This document shows, piece by piece, positions 26,243-35,671 of a stretch of DNA of 64,000 nt. The translations under genes and the position numbers were made by a program. The stretch's first letter is position 1. Each line of letters begins with the position of its first letter. The stretch is taken from assembly GCF_000971965.1 (NCBI RefSeq), contig NZ_LAQP01000001.1, forward strand, positions 186,001-250,000, read 5' to 3'. The notes below the pieces were generated by a model. The model had not been told where the DNA came from. It did not search any database and worked only from the letters and a program-made list of their open reading frames with translations. The DNA comes from Paenibacillus wulumuqiensis (lineage in GTDB: Bacteria; Bacillota; Bacilli; Paenibacillales; Paenibacillaceae).

Positions 26243-26248
26243 TACAAT
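26243..26248 (+). promoter_or_regulatory. Putative -10 box of narK
   Basis: TACAAT, without a good -35, about 75 bp before the start codon. Confidence 0.45.
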
Positions 26249-26316
26249 GAAGAAGCATACAGGACAGCAATATAGCTCCTATTAATGTAACGAAACATAA
26301 GTGAAAGGTGAGTTGG

Positions 26317-27819
26317 ATGATCAAAAAACTACAGCTATCCTTACAAACAATGAATCTGGTGCTCGGATTTATGGTGTGGGTGATTATTTCGTCACTGATG
26401 CCTTTTATCCGGGAGGATATCAACATTCCACCCGGAAGTCTCGCGATGGTCACCGCCGTACCGGTTGTACTCGGTTCGATTTTGCGGATTCCGCTTGGAT
26501 ACTATGCCAATATCGTAGGGGCACGGATTATCTTTATGGTCAGCTTTATCCTGCTGCTGTTCCCGGTATTTTATATCAGTCGGGCAGATTCCATGGCCGA
26601 TCTGATCATCGGTGGATTGTTCCTTGGGATCGGCGGGGCGGTATTTTCGGTAGGGGTTACCTCGCTGCCAAAATACTATCCAAAAGAAAAGCATGGACTG
26701 GTGAACGGGATCTACGGAATGGGCAATATGGGTACGGCGATTACGACGTTTTCCGCGCCGGTTGTCGCGACCCAGATTGGCTGGCAATCCACGGTACAAC
26801 TGTATATGATTCTGCTGGCTATCTTTATCGTGCTAAACTTCTTCCTCGGTGACCGCCGTGAGGTTAAGGTGAAGACGCCGATTATCGAGCAGATCAAGGG
26901 TGTATACAAAAATGAAAAGCTCTGGTTTTTCTCGCTGTTCTACTTTATTACGTTCGGTTCGTTCGTAGCCTTTACGGTTTATCTGCCGAACTTTCTGGTT
27001 GCCAATTTTGATCTGTCCAAAGTCGATGCAGGCGTACGTACCGCAGGCTTTATCGCATTGGCGACATTTCTTCGCCCGGTGGGTGGATGGCTCGCTGACC
27101 GTTTTCAGCCGCTGTTCCTGCTGATCGGTACGTTTGCGATGTATACGATTGCCGCGATTTTGCTGGCATTCTCGCCATCGATTGGTCTGTACACGATCGG
27201 CAGTCTGGCGATTGCCGTCAGTGCCGGTATCGGCAACGGCGTTATTTTCAAACTGGTACCGTTCTATTTCAACAAGCAGGCGGGCATTGCCAACGGGATC
27301 GTGTCTATGATGGGCGGTCTGGGCGGATTCTTCCCGCCGCTGATGTTGTCGGCTATCCATGGCATTACCGGGCAGTATTCGATCGGATTCATGCTGCTGT
27401 CCCAGGTGGCACTGGCGAGTCTCATTATCGTGGTCTGGATGTATTATCAGGACAAGCTTACACTCGTAACTGAAGTATTCGATTCCACGGCTCAGGGCAT
27501 TCTGGTTACCGATCCGGACGGCCGTATCAAGACGGTTAATCCAGCATTTACCCGGCTGACCGGTTATGAAGTCGATGAAGTGCTCGGACAGCGACCAAGC
27601 ATTCTCAAATCCGGCCGTCAATCCCAGGACTTCTACAGCAAAATGTGGTCCGAGATCAAGCAGCACGGGATCTGGCAGGGCGCTATCTGGAATAAACGAA
27701 AAAATGGTGAAGAGTATGTGCAATGGCTTAATATCAGCGCCGTCAAGGATGAAACGGGCGAAGATGTCCGCTATGTCGGTACATTCAGCGAACTGAACGA
27801 GCAGCAACTCAAGGCATAA
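26317..27819 (+). CDS. narK: NarK-type nitrate/nitrite transporter with C-terminal PAS domain
   Basis: 500 residues; AAAGGTG 7 nt before ATG. Residues 1 to about 375 are an MFS transporter of the nitrate/nitrite porter family (Gly-rich helices such as GIGNGVIFKLVPFYFNKQAG and MMGGLGGFFPPL). From about 384 to 493 follows a complete PAS domain: STAQGILVTDPDGRIKTVNP, FTRLTGYEVDEVLGQ, then a PAC-like ending IWNKRKNGEEYVQWLNIS and VRYVGTFSEL. Ordinary NarK proteins end after helix 12. The frame is continuous, so this is a true fusion. The PAS module may sense redox state or a ligand and gate transport. NreC-type sites lie upstream. Confidence 0.9.
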   Translation: MIKKLQLSLQTMNLVLGFMVWVIISSLMPFIREDINIPPGSLAMVTAVPVVLGSILRIPLGYYANIVGARIIFMVSFILLLFPVFYISRADSMADLIIGGLFLGIGGAVFSVGVTSLPKYYPKEKHGLVNGIYGMGNMGTAITTFSAPVVATQIGWQSTVQLYMILLAIFIVLNFFLGDRREVKVKTPIIEQIKGVYKNEKLWFFSLFYFITFGSFVAFTVYLPNFLVANFDLSKVDAGVRTAGFIALATFLRPVGGWLADRFQPLFLLIGTFAMYTIAAILLAFSPSIGLYTIGSLAIAVSAGIGNGVIFKLVPFYFNKQAGIANGIVSMMGGLGGFFPPLMLSAIHGITGQYSIGFMLLSQVALASLIIVVWMYYQDKLTLVTEVFDSTAQGILVTDPDGRIKTVNPAFTRLTGYEVDEVLGQRPSILKSGRQSQDFYSKMWSEIKQHGIWQGAIWNKRKNGEEYVQWLNISAVKDETGEDVRYVGTFSELNEQQLKA

Positions 27820-28051
27820 TGGGATGACGGATTGCAAAGGATGGACCTCTCTATCAGGATATGTACGCTCATTGCAGTTGAAATGAGTAAAATCTAGACC
27901 GATCAGCATATCACTGCTCTGTCTGTCAAAAAGGTCCGTTTTCTGCCTCGCTGCATGCCCATTCTTGTTCCATTATTCACATTCAGAATATCCACAACAT
28001 TAGAGAGTTAACAGACTATTCATCATTTACCATGAAAAGAGGGAGAGCCCT

Positions 28052-29068
28052 GTGAGTATCCGCCAGTTGACTGACGCGCTTAGTCGTCCGATCCGCGATC
28101 TGCGTCTATCGGTTACCGATCGCTGTAATTTCCGGTGTGCTTATTGCATGCCCAAAGAATTGTTCGGAGACGATTATGCGTTTATGCCGCGCGCCGAACT
28201 GCTGACGTTTGAAGAGATGAGCCGACTGGTGAGCCTGTTCACAGGGCTTGGTGTGCAGAAAGTGCGTCTGACCGGCGGCGAGCCGTTACTGCGCAAAAAT
28301 CTGGATGAGCTGGTAAAGGAAATCCATACCATTCCCGGTGTGCAGGATATCGGACTAACTACCAATGGACTGCTGCTCGGTCAGCATGCCGAAGCGCTAT
28401 ATCATGCCGGGCTGCGCAGATTGAATATCAGTCTGGATGCGCTGACTCCATCCATATTTGGTCAGCTGAATGGACGTGGTGTACAGCCGCACCATATTTT
28501 GCATCAGATCGATTATGCTCGTTCTCTCGGCTACCGGATCAAGATCAATATGGTTGTCCAAAAGGGAGTCAATGAGGACGAGATTCTCCCTATGGCGGAA
28601 TATTTCCGTACGCGGGGCATTACCCTGCGGTTTATCGAATTTATGGATGCGGGCAGCGGCAATGGCTGGAGTTATGAGAAAGTGGTCACCCAGGCGGAGA
28701 TTTTGCAGCAGCTGCAGAGCCGTTATGAACTGGTGCCCTCCAAACATACTATCTATGGTGAAGTGGCAAACTATTACCGCTACCATGGTACCGATACGGA
28801 AGTCGGCTTTATCACCTCGGTATCCAACTCGTTCTGCTCCTCATGTACGAGGGCGCGTCTGTCATCTGACGGCAAACTGTATACCTGTCTGTTCGCGACC
28901 AGCGGTTATGATCTGCGTCAGCTGCTGCGCGGCGGGGCGGATGATGAAGAGCTGCAGGATATCATCGCCGATATCTGGGAACACCGGACCGATCGGTATT
29001 CCGATCTGCGAACGGCTCATACTGCCTCTTCCTGCCGCCGAATCGGCATGTCCTATATTGGAGGTTAA
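28052..29068 (+). CDS. moaA: GTP 3',8-cyclase, molybdenum cofactor biosynthesis
   Basis: 338 residues, GTG start with GAGGGAG 6 nt upstream. Radical SAM enzyme that, with MoaC, converts GTP to cyclic pyranopterin, the first step towards the molybdopterin in NarG. Seen: CNFRCAYC (Cys25, 29, 32), TGGEPLLR, and the C-terminal second-cluster cysteines in CSSCTRARLSSDGKLYTCLF. The usual C-terminal GG is present (SYIGG). Other moa/moe genes are not in the window. Confidence 0.95.
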   Translation: MSIRQLTDALSRPIRDLRLSVTDRCNFRCAYCMPKELFGDDYAFMPRAELLTFEEMSRLVSLFTGLGVQKVRLTGGEPLLRKNLDELVKEIHTIPGVQDIGLTTNGLLLGQHAEALYHAGLRRLNISLDALTPSIFGQLNGRGVQPHHILHQIDYARSLGYRIKINMVVQKGVNEDEILPMAEYFRTRGITLRFIEFMDAGSGNGWSYEKVVTQAEILQQLQSRYELVPSKHTIYGEVANYYRYHGTDTEVGFITSVSNSFCSSCTRARLSSDGKLYTCLFATSGYDLRQLLRGGADDEELQDIIADIWEHRTDRYSDLRTAHTASSCRRIGMSYIGG

Positions 29069-29091
29069 CGAATCAACAGGAGGTAACCACA

Positions 29092-29805
29092 ATGAACCGG
29101 TACATTCCCAATCAGCATGGGGCATGGGCGATGCTCATTCTGCCTTTTCTGCTGGGGCTCAGTATCTCCGACAGTCACTGGATTCATCTGCCGCTGTTCC
29201 TCTGCTGGCTGGTCATGTATCTGTTCAGCTATCCGGTACTGCAGTGGATCAAGACGGGACGCAAGGAAAAATATCTTCGTCCGGCAGCGCTGTATGGAGC
29301 ATTACTCATTCCACTGGTAGCGGTAGTGATATGGCATCATCCAAAGATGCTGATGTATGGTGCGCTGCTGCTTATTTTCTTTGCCGTGCCTGTCCACTAT
29401 GCGCGGAATCGTAATGAACGTGCGTTATTCAATGATATTGTGGCGATCGTGCTGTTCAGTTCCTTTATCTACCCGGTCGTCTATATTGGCGGAACACCGG
29501 ACCTGGCAGCGGCAGGCAGACTGTTTCTGCTGTCGGTGCTGTATTTTACAGGTACGGCATTGTATGTGAAGACAATGATTCGGGAGAAAAAGAATCCGCG
29601 CTATTATTATGCATCCTGCTTGTACCATCTGCTGCCGATCGTTCTGGCCGGGTACTGGAATCTGTGGCTTTCTATTCCATTTATCGTCTTGTTCATCCGT
29701 GCCGGCTATCTGCCGCGGCTGCAGCTGCGCGCCAAGCAGGTCGGCATCATCGAGATTGGACTGGCGGTGATGGTCTATCTGTCGGTCATATGGATAACCG
29801 GATAA
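29092..29805 (+). CDS. ywiC: YwiC-like membrane protein
   Basis: 237 residues, AGGAGG before ATG, 23 bp after moaA. About seven membrane helices. The start IPNQHGAWAMLILPFLLG is the hallmark of the YwiC-like family. In Bacillus subtilis ywiC sits by narK, fnr and narGHJI, so the association with nitrate respiration is conserved, but the biochemical role is unknown to me. Confidence 0.85.
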   Translation: MNRYIPNQHGAWAMLILPFLLGLSISDSHWIHLPLFLCWLVMYLFSYPVLQWIKTGRKEKYLRPAALYGALLIPLVAVVIWHHPKMLMYGALLLIFFAVPVHYARNRNERALFNDIVAIVLFSSFIYPVVYIGGTPDLAAAGRLFLLSVLYFTGTALYVKTMIREKKNPRYYYASCLYHLLPIVLAGYWNLWLSIPFIVLFIRAGYLPRLQLRAKQVGIIEIGLAVMVYLSVIWITG

Positions 29806-29944
29806 TCAGGAATGATGAACTGCAGCTTGCCGACTTTACAGACATGACAGGAATTACTGATCGTCGACCCCCGGAGCCTCCGGATAACGAGAGTCTGTGA
29901 AATGATGTGAACTAATACGTATACACAGAAAGGACAGGAACAGC

Positions 29945-31177
29945 ATGATGCCCGTTCAAGCACGCAATTATCATGAGAATCCATTTATCGTTATCTGGGA
30001 AGTGACCCGGGCCTGTGCGCTGAAATGTCTGCACTGCCGTGCCGAAGCCCAGTATCACCCGCATCCCGACCAGCTCAGTCTGGAGGAGGGCAAGCAGCTG
30101 ATTGATCAGATCAGCGAATTGGATCAGCCGCTGTTTGTATTTACCGGCGGAGATCCGCTGATGCGTCCGGACCTGTATGAACTGGCCCGCTACGCGATTC
30201 GGGAAAAGGGTCTATCGCTGTCGATGACGCCAAGTGCCACTCCACGAGTGACACGCAGTGCAGTGGAGCAAGCCGGTGAGGCAGGACTGTCCCGCTGGGC
30301 ATTTAGCCTTGACGGTTCATGTGCCAAAATTCACGATCATTTCCGCGGTACGCCCGGTTCTTATGAACGTACGATGCAGGGTATCCGCTATTTGCAGGAA
30401 CTGCATATTCCGATTCAGATCAATACGACGGTATCGCACTATAATCTGGATGATCTGCCGCGGATTGCTGAGCTGGTGGAACAGATGGAAGCCGTACTGT
30501 GGAGTGTCTTTTTCCTGATTCCGACCGGCCGTGGTATGGAACAGGATATGATTACCCCACAGCAGCATGAAGAAGTGATGCAGTGGATGTATGAGCTGCA
30601 GCAGCGGATGCCGTTTGGCGTGAAAGCGACGGAAGCGCCGCATTATCGGCGTGTGGTTCTCCAGCAGCAGAATCGGCAGCGTGGTATACCACAGTCGTCG
30701 ACAGATGGGATTCTGCAGCAGAGTCAGCAGCAGCGCCTATCGTCATCATCAACAGATGAGGCTTTTCGGCAGAATCCGAAGTGGAACATGCCGTTATCAT
30801 CGCCGAGTGAACGGTCCGGACAGCCCGACAGCCGCAGCAAGCACTATGATATGCTTGGCCGAGCGCCGCAGGGAGTCAATGATGGAGACGGGTTTGTATT
30901 TATCAGTCATACGGGAGAAGTGTATCCGAGCGGATTCCTGCCGCTGAGCTGCGGCAATGTGCGGGAGCAGCATCTGTCCGATATTTACCGCTATGCTCCG
31001 GTGATGCAGCAGCTAAGAGACAAGTCCCTGCTCAAAGGCAAATGCGGCGTCTGTGAATTCAGACAATTATGCGGCGGATCGCGGGCAAGAGCCTATGCAC
31101 TTACCGGCGATTATCTGGAAAGCGACCCATACTGCAATTACCAGCCGGCAGCCTGGATAGGAGGAGAAGTACAATGA
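29945..31177 (+). CDS. Radical SAM/SPASM protein coupled to hemY
   Basis: 410 residues. Radical SAM motif CALKCLHC (Cys24, 28, 31), FTGGDPLMRPD, and a C-terminal SPASM region with cysteines in LPLSCGN, GKCGVCEFRQLCGGSRARAY and DPYC. The C-terminal pattern resembles radical SAM enzymes of heme and peptide-cofactor pathways (AhbD/NirJ-like and the BA_1875-type group). Between the two domains is a Gln/Ser-rich low-complexity insert (about 237-300). The stop overlaps the hemY start (ATGA), so both are translationally coupled and probably act in porphyrin metabolism. The substrate is not known. Confidence 0.78.
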   Translation: MMPVQARNYHENPFIVIWEVTRACALKCLHCRAEAQYHPHPDQLSLEEGKQLIDQISELDQPLFVFTGGDPLMRPDLYELARYAIREKGLSLSMTPSATPRVTRSAVEQAGEAGLSRWAFSLDGSCAKIHDHFRGTPGSYERTMQGIRYLQELHIPIQINTTVSHYNLDDLPRIAELVEQMEAVLWSVFFLIPTGRGMEQDMITPQQHEEVMQWMYELQQRMPFGVKATEAPHYRRVVLQQQNRQRGIPQSSTDGILQQSQQQRLSSSSTDEAFRQNPKWNMPLSSPSERSGQPDSRSKHYDMLGRAPQGVNDGDGFVFISHTGEVYPSGFLPLSCGNVREQHLSDIYRYAPVMQQLRDKSLLKGKCGVCEFRQLCGGSRARAYALTGDYLESDPYCNYQPAAWIGGEVQ

Positions 31178-32739
31178 AGCAGTCATCCACAAAGAAAATT
31201 GTCGTGCTGGGCGGGGGGATCACGGGCCTGAGCGCTGCCTATTATGCCCACCAAGCCGCGCTACAGCAGCATATCCCGGTAGAGATTACTCTGATCGAGA
31301 ACAGCGGTCGGCTCGGTGGCAAGATTCATTCGGTGCGGTCCGAAGGATTCCTGATCGAAAAAGGACCGGATTCCTTCCTCGCCCGCAAGCAGCCGATCCT
31401 GGATCTGACGAGCGAGCTGGGTATGGAGGAGCAGCTTGTACCGACCAATCCCAAAGCAGGCTCCGCCTATATTTTGCACAAGAAAAAGCTGCACCAGATG
31501 CCGATGGGACTCGTCCTGGGCATTCCGACGCGAATCAGCCCCTTTATCCGCACCGGTCTGATCTCTCCGCTGGGCAAAGCCAGAGCGGTGCTCGATATGG
31601 TGCTGCCCGCACGGAAGACGGATGAAGACGAAGCGCTCGGTGACTTTATCGAACGCAGACTGGGTCGTGAAGTACTCGAACAGATGACAGAACCGCTGCT
31701 GGCCGGCATCTACGCCGGAGATACACGGTCGCTCAGTCTGCTGTCCACGTTTCCCCAGTTCAGACAGATGGAAAAGAAGCACCACAGCCTGATCATCGGC
31801 ATGGCGCGAAATATGCTGCGCCGGCCTGCTAGACATGCATCTGCCAAACCAAACAAGGCCTCCGCTTCCAGGCATCGTCAAGCCTTTTCAGGTACATCAT
31901 CATCCGGCCAGCCCCATGCCAAGCCAAAAGCCAAAAGCATGTTCCTGTCCTACCGTCATGGATTATCCGCTATTATCGACAGGCTGCAGGAACAGCTGAT
32001 TCGTGATCAGGTGAATCTGCGGATGGAACAAAAAGTGATCCGAATTACTGCGAATGAGCATGCCCATTGGGCAGCAGAGCCGCAAGCGACCAGGGATCAG
32101 GTGGAAGGCAACCATCGCTATAATCTTATCCTGAGCAATGGCGAACAGCTGTCTGCGGACAGCATCATCTGTACGATACCTGCCTATGCAGCAGCCGGGC
32201 TGTTCCAGGACGTGCCGGGAATCTCCGAACTGAACCGGATTCATTATGTATCGGTAGCGAATATCGCACTCGGCTACAAGCACCATCAGCTGCAGCATGA
32301 ATTCGAGGGAACCGGATTTCTCGTTCCGCGCAAGGAGAACCGGATGATCACCGCCTGCACATGGTCGTCTACCAAATGGAGTCATACCGCACCGTCAGAC
32401 CAGACTCTGCTGCGTACCTATATCGGACGTGCCGGAGCCGAAGAGTGGACCGATATGTCCGATGAACAATTGGTGCAGGCAGTGCGCCATGATCTGCGCG
32501 ACTTGATCGGGTTCGATGCCGAGCCGGATCTGGTGGAGATCAGCCGCTGCTACCGCTCGATGCCCCAGTATCCGGTAGGGCATGGGGAGCTGATGGGCAG
32601 AGTCAGAGCATCCCTCGCCGCACATTTGCCGGGTGTCCTATTATGCGGCGCCGGCTATGGAGGCATCGGTATCCCGGACTGCGTACAGCATGGACGGGAA
32701 GCAGCCGAGCAGATTGTTAGCCGATTGGCAGCGAACTGA
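31174..32739 (+). CDS. hemY: Protoporphyrinogen/coproporphyrinogen oxidase
   Basis: 522 residues; ATG at 31174 with GGAGGAG upstream, overlapping the radical SAM stop. FAD-binding start VVLGGGITGLSAAYYA, RLGGKIHS, and the ending LCGAGYGGIGIPDCVQHG are those of HemY/CgoX flavoenzymes, which in Gram-positives oxidise coproporphyrinogen III (coproporphyrin-dependent heme route). An Ala/Lys/Ser-rich insert (about 213-250) interrupts the domain before KSMFLSYRHGLSAIID. Heme made here would serve NarI and other cytochromes. Confidence 0.9.
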   Translation: MKQSSTKKIVVLGGGITGLSAAYYAHQAALQQHIPVEITLIENSGRLGGKIHSVRSEGFLIEKGPDSFLARKQPILDLTSELGMEEQLVPTNPKAGSAYILHKKKLHQMPMGLVLGIPTRISPFIRTGLISPLGKARAVLDMVLPARKTDEDEALGDFIERRLGREVLEQMTEPLLAGIYAGDTRSLSLLSTFPQFRQMEKKHHSLIIGMARNMLRRPARHASAKPNKASASRHRQAFSGTSSSGQPHAKPKAKSMFLSYRHGLSAIIDRLQEQLIRDQVNLRMEQKVIRITANEHAHWAAEPQATRDQVEGNHRYNLILSNGEQLSADSIICTIPAYAAAGLFQDVPGISELNRIHYVSVANIALGYKHHQLQHEFEGTGFLVPRKENRMITACTWSSTKWSHTAPSDQTLLRTYIGRAGAEEWTDMSDEQLVQAVRHDLRDLIGFDAEPDLVEISRCYRSMPQYPVGHGELMGRVRASLAAHLPGVLLCGAGYGGIGIPDCVQHGREAAEQIVSRLAAN

Positions 32740-32780
32740 TCGGGGATGGCAAGGCTAAAATATGGATAATGGATATGACA

Positions 32781-32812
32781 GGACTGCAGTTTATCAGAGC
32801 TGCGGTCTTTTT
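32781..32812 (+). terminator. Terminator after hemY
   Basis: GACTGCAG and CTGCGGTC pair (one G-U) around a short loop, followed by TTTTT. Confidence 0.65.
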
Positions 32813-33046
32813 GTGTATGGATTTATGGATTGTATCATCAGTGAGTTACAAGTATAGGATGGATGTGAAATGGGATACAGAAACTGATACGGCTCTTATT
32901 ATTGTTGTACTGTAGATAAGGGATAACATTTGGTATGATGAAGAAGCAGGTCATAGTATCTGTTTATAATATAGTAAGACCAGATGATATAAGGAAATGA
33001 AGCAAAATGCTCGAACTCATATACCTATAAAGAGGAGACTGAACCT

Positions 33047-33661
33047 ATGAGCAACAACTTCGGAAATGTGCATGTCCAGATTCATGATTTGCAGCAGCTG
33101 CTTACCGCTTTGGAGGACATGATTGCAGATCAACCTGTTCATTCGATTGCTCTTTCTCCGTCCAACCCATATAGAGAAATCATTGAAGAAGCAGAACATA
33201 CCAGACATACTTATTATATTGCAGAAAAAAAGCCTGGCTGGTTTAGCATTTTGAATGACTGGTTTCAGTGGGGAAAGACAGAGCAGTTTGGAGAGGAACT
33301 ATCCGCGTATCTGAATCATCCTGTCTTCACATTGTCCTATTACAATGATGAGGTACTGGCGATCAGCCTGTTTACCAATGGAGAAGAACTAACCGGGTAT
33401 ACCTGGTGCAATCAGAGCAAAGATGAATACGAAATTGAAGAAAAAGATCTTGATATCAGCATACTCACACAAATTTTTGGATATGAATATGGAGCAGGTC
33501 TGCAGCATATAGCGGAATTGTCTGAACAAGAAGGGGCGCTGGATCAGCTTGAGGAGTTACTGCAGCTTCCGTTAAGAATCAGTTCGGAATTCTATGCTGA
33601 TGATAAAGAAAAGCTGACAGCCCAGTTCGCCGAGTTCAAATGGCCTCAATCGGATACATAA
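33047..33661 (+). CDS. Hypothetical acidic protein
   Basis: 204 residues; AGAGGAG 12 nt before ATG. Strongly acidic, soluble, with alternating helix and strand patterns (WFSILNDWFQWGKTEQFGEE; VFTLSYYNDEVLAISLF). No signal peptide or known motif. Its make-up is like that of immunity-type or SMI1-like small proteins, but I cannot name a family. It stands between hemY and a phosphatase-family gene. Confidence 0.6.
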   Translation: MSNNFGNVHVQIHDLQQLLTALEDMIADQPVHSIALSPSNPYREIIEEAEHTRHTYYIAEKKPGWFSILNDWFQWGKTEQFGEELSAYLNHPVFTLSYYNDEVLAISLFTNGEELTGYTWCNQSKDEYEIEEKDLDISILTQIFGYEYGAGLQHIAELSEQEGALDQLEELLQLPLRISSEFYADDKEKLTAQFAEFKWPQSDT

Positions 33662-33723
33662 AAAGCTTTACCATCTAACTGAGATGTATTAATGACAGCA
33701 TCCACATATAACGAGCCAAGGAG

Positions 33724-34311
33724 GTGAGCCATCTGGAACTTGTTTTTATCCGTCACGGTCAGGCAGAGCATAATTTACCCTTACCTGACCGGTTGAATAT
33801 CACCCACCCGCATTTGACCGAACTTGGCAGACAGCAGATTAGACAGTTACAGACGGAGCTGCTGATCGGACCGGAGGATCTGTTTCTGGTCAGTCCGATG
33901 GTACGGACGATGGAATCGGCAGAGGTAATCATGGAAAATGGAACTGTTCGGCAGACATATGTGTGTCCTGCAGTAGGCCCGCGAATGTACCCTCAGAATC
34001 CCGAATGGACTCCGCTGCCCTGTGATCGTCAATTAACCAGAGCTGCGATTCAGTCCGACTATCCCGCATGGCATATTTTACATGCAGATCATGAACATCT
34101 CTGGAATAAAGGAATAAACACGATGCCGGAGGAGGCGTTTTCCAGCTTAGCTGCGGAACAGCTAAATTGGATCACCCGGCAGACCGCAGAGCGAGTTATC
34201 ATCATTACACATGATGGAACTATCCAGAGCTATCGCGCTTTTTTCGGTGAACAGAGTCTGACAAGGGAAGATCTTCTCGGTGAAGCGGAAATATACAGAT
34301 TGAACATATAG
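33724..34311 (+). CDS. Histidine phosphatase superfamily protein
   Basis: 195 residues as given from GTG at 33724. LVFIRHGQAEHN carries the RHG phosphohistidine motif, SPMVRTMESA the second arginine, and IIITHDGTI the second catalytic histidine. These enzymes remove phosphate from sugars, nucleotides or proteins. The start is uncertain: AAGGAGG at 33719-33725 overlaps the GTG, and the best spacing would put initiation at the CTG codon (33733) just before the first strand. Confidence 0.82.
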   Translation: MSHLELVFIRHGQAEHNLPLPDRLNITHPHLTELGRQQIRQLQTELLIGPEDLFLVSPMVRTMESAEVIMENGTVRQTYVCPAVGPRMYPQNPEWTPLPCDRQLTRAAIQSDYPAWHILHADHEHLWNKGINTMPEEAFSSLAAEQLNWITRQTAERVIIITHDGTIQSYRAFFGEQSLTREDLLGEAEIYRLNI

Positions 34312-34360
34312 ATTTAGAGAGAGAAGAAAGAAGCTATATAGAATTGAAAGAAAGGAGAAG

Positions 34361-35092
34361 ATGGTCATTAGAAAACTAGGTATGGTTTGCTTTGGCATAC
34401 CGGCAGCAGCTCTTATTGTTCTTACAGGCTGTAACGATACCAAGCCCAATTCAGTTCCCGCTGCCGTTCAACAGTCATCGGCACCAGATCATACTCCTGC
34501 CATCAAAAGCCAGTTTAAGCAAGAGGCGCCAGCCAGAATAGTGGACAAAGTCAATGAACAAGCAACCGTTCGTGCTCAAACCAAAACTGACAACGGCATA
34601 CTGCTGGTCCGCTCCAGTCAACGGGAAGAAATCGGTCATCTCGATGCTCCGAGCAGTTTTGGACAGGCAGGAGATCTTACTTTTACCAGCGATTATTCCA
34701 TCATATACAAAGTACATAACGAGGAGTACACTGTCCAAAAACTGCCGTCATTAACCTTTATCCAGCCATCGGCTGCTATCATACCTTTTCATAGAGTTTC
34801 TTTTGCAAATGCGGATATGTATTTGCTAACTCCGCAATATGATGGTGACCATGGGCTTGTATGCTATGCAATCGCGATCGATCTACAGTCTAATAAAGCG
34901 ATTCCACTGCAGTTTATAAATCAAAATGGAGAGCCGGAAGTCATGACTTACAGCAGCCGAACGATGCCTGTCATCGAAAATGAACAATTGATAGTACAAC
35001 CAGGTATATCCGGTGGCTCCTCCGAACAGCAATCCCAAAAGAAACACTACAAACTGGATATGCGCAAAGGTGAGCTTATTGAACAACCATAG
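34361..35092 (+). CDS. Putative lipoprotein of unknown function
   Basis: 243 residues. Lipobox IVLTGC with Cys24 after a basic start and hydrophobic core, so it should be lipid-anchored outside the membrane. The mature part has a Pro/Ala/Gln-rich linker and then beta-rich segments (DLTFTSDYSIIYKVHNEEYT; DMYLLTPQYDGDHGLVCYAI) that may form a small propeller-like fold. AAAGGAG lies only 3 nt before the ATG; initiation could also be slightly downstream. No relatives recognised. Confidence 0.65.
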   Translation: MVIRKLGMVCFGIPAAALIVLTGCNDTKPNSVPAAVQQSSAPDHTPAIKSQFKQEAPARIVDKVNEQATVRAQTKTDNGILLVRSSQREEIGHLDAPSSFGQAGDLTFTSDYSIIYKVHNEEYTVQKLPSLTFIQPSAAIIPFHRVSFANADMYLLTPQYDGDHGLVCYAIAIDLQSNKAIPLQFINQNGEPEVMTYSSRTMPVIENEQLIVQPGISGGSSEQQSQKKHYKLDMRKGELIEQP

Positions 35093-35211
35093 CTTCAAGA
35101 CATAACTTTGGATAGATCTGATTATTGGCTGTACGAAGAATGAAATGGAATTCTGCTGTTTTGTTATACATGCAAATGGCAACCTTAGACAAACGCGGTA
35201 AAACCCCATTT

Positions 35212-35275
35212 AAAAAGCACTCTATTCGCTGATACACCGGTGATATCCGGCAGTACCATCGATAGAGTGCTTTTT
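35212..35275. terminator. Bidirectional terminator with long stem
   Basis: AAAAAGCACTCTAT and ATAGAGTGCTTTTT pair across an inner hairpin; CCCCATTT and AAATGGGG outside extend the symmetry (35203-35293). It separates converging genes. Confidence 0.75.
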
Positions 35276-35367
35276 CATAACCATTCAAATGGGGCAGACA
35301 TCGGTTCATTGCTTAATTGGCTGCCCGACTGCCTGCCTTCGTAATATAAAGGTCTCTTGATAATGGA

Positions 35368-35607
35368 TCAGCTGTTGATCGAGCCGATCTGACCATCGTT
35401 TTTGGCAGCTTCGTAATTGCTGGAACCTACACGCTCGCGGATTTCATCTTCCGTCAATTGTTTGGCGACAGGCTGGGTGGGGATCTCGGTGACTCCATCG
35501 GCAAGCTCTGCACGTTCTACCCGGGCGAATCCTGCATTGGCATTGCGTCCGATCGCTTCACGTTCTTTCCGGCTGGTCACTTCCACTTTTTCCGGATCAT
35601 TGGCCAT
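35368..35607 (-). CDS. Small hypothetical protein
   Basis: 79 residues, excellent GGAGGAGG site before ATG. Charged, probably partly disordered (EKVEVTSRKEREAIGRNANA; QLTEDEIRERVGSSNYEAAK). No cysteine or membrane segment. Possibly a spore or stress small protein, but no family is assigned. Located between the terminator and hcp, in the same direction as hcp and downstream of it. Confidence 0.6.
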   Translation of the reverse strand: MANDPEKVEVTSRKEREAIGRNANAGFARVERAELADGVTEIPTQPVAKQLTEDEIRERVGSSNYEAAKNDGQIGSINS

Positions 35608-35671
35608 GGGTATACCTCCTCCGTAATGTAAACAGGTCTATTTACCATTACCCGCTGATCTGCAGTAAAAA

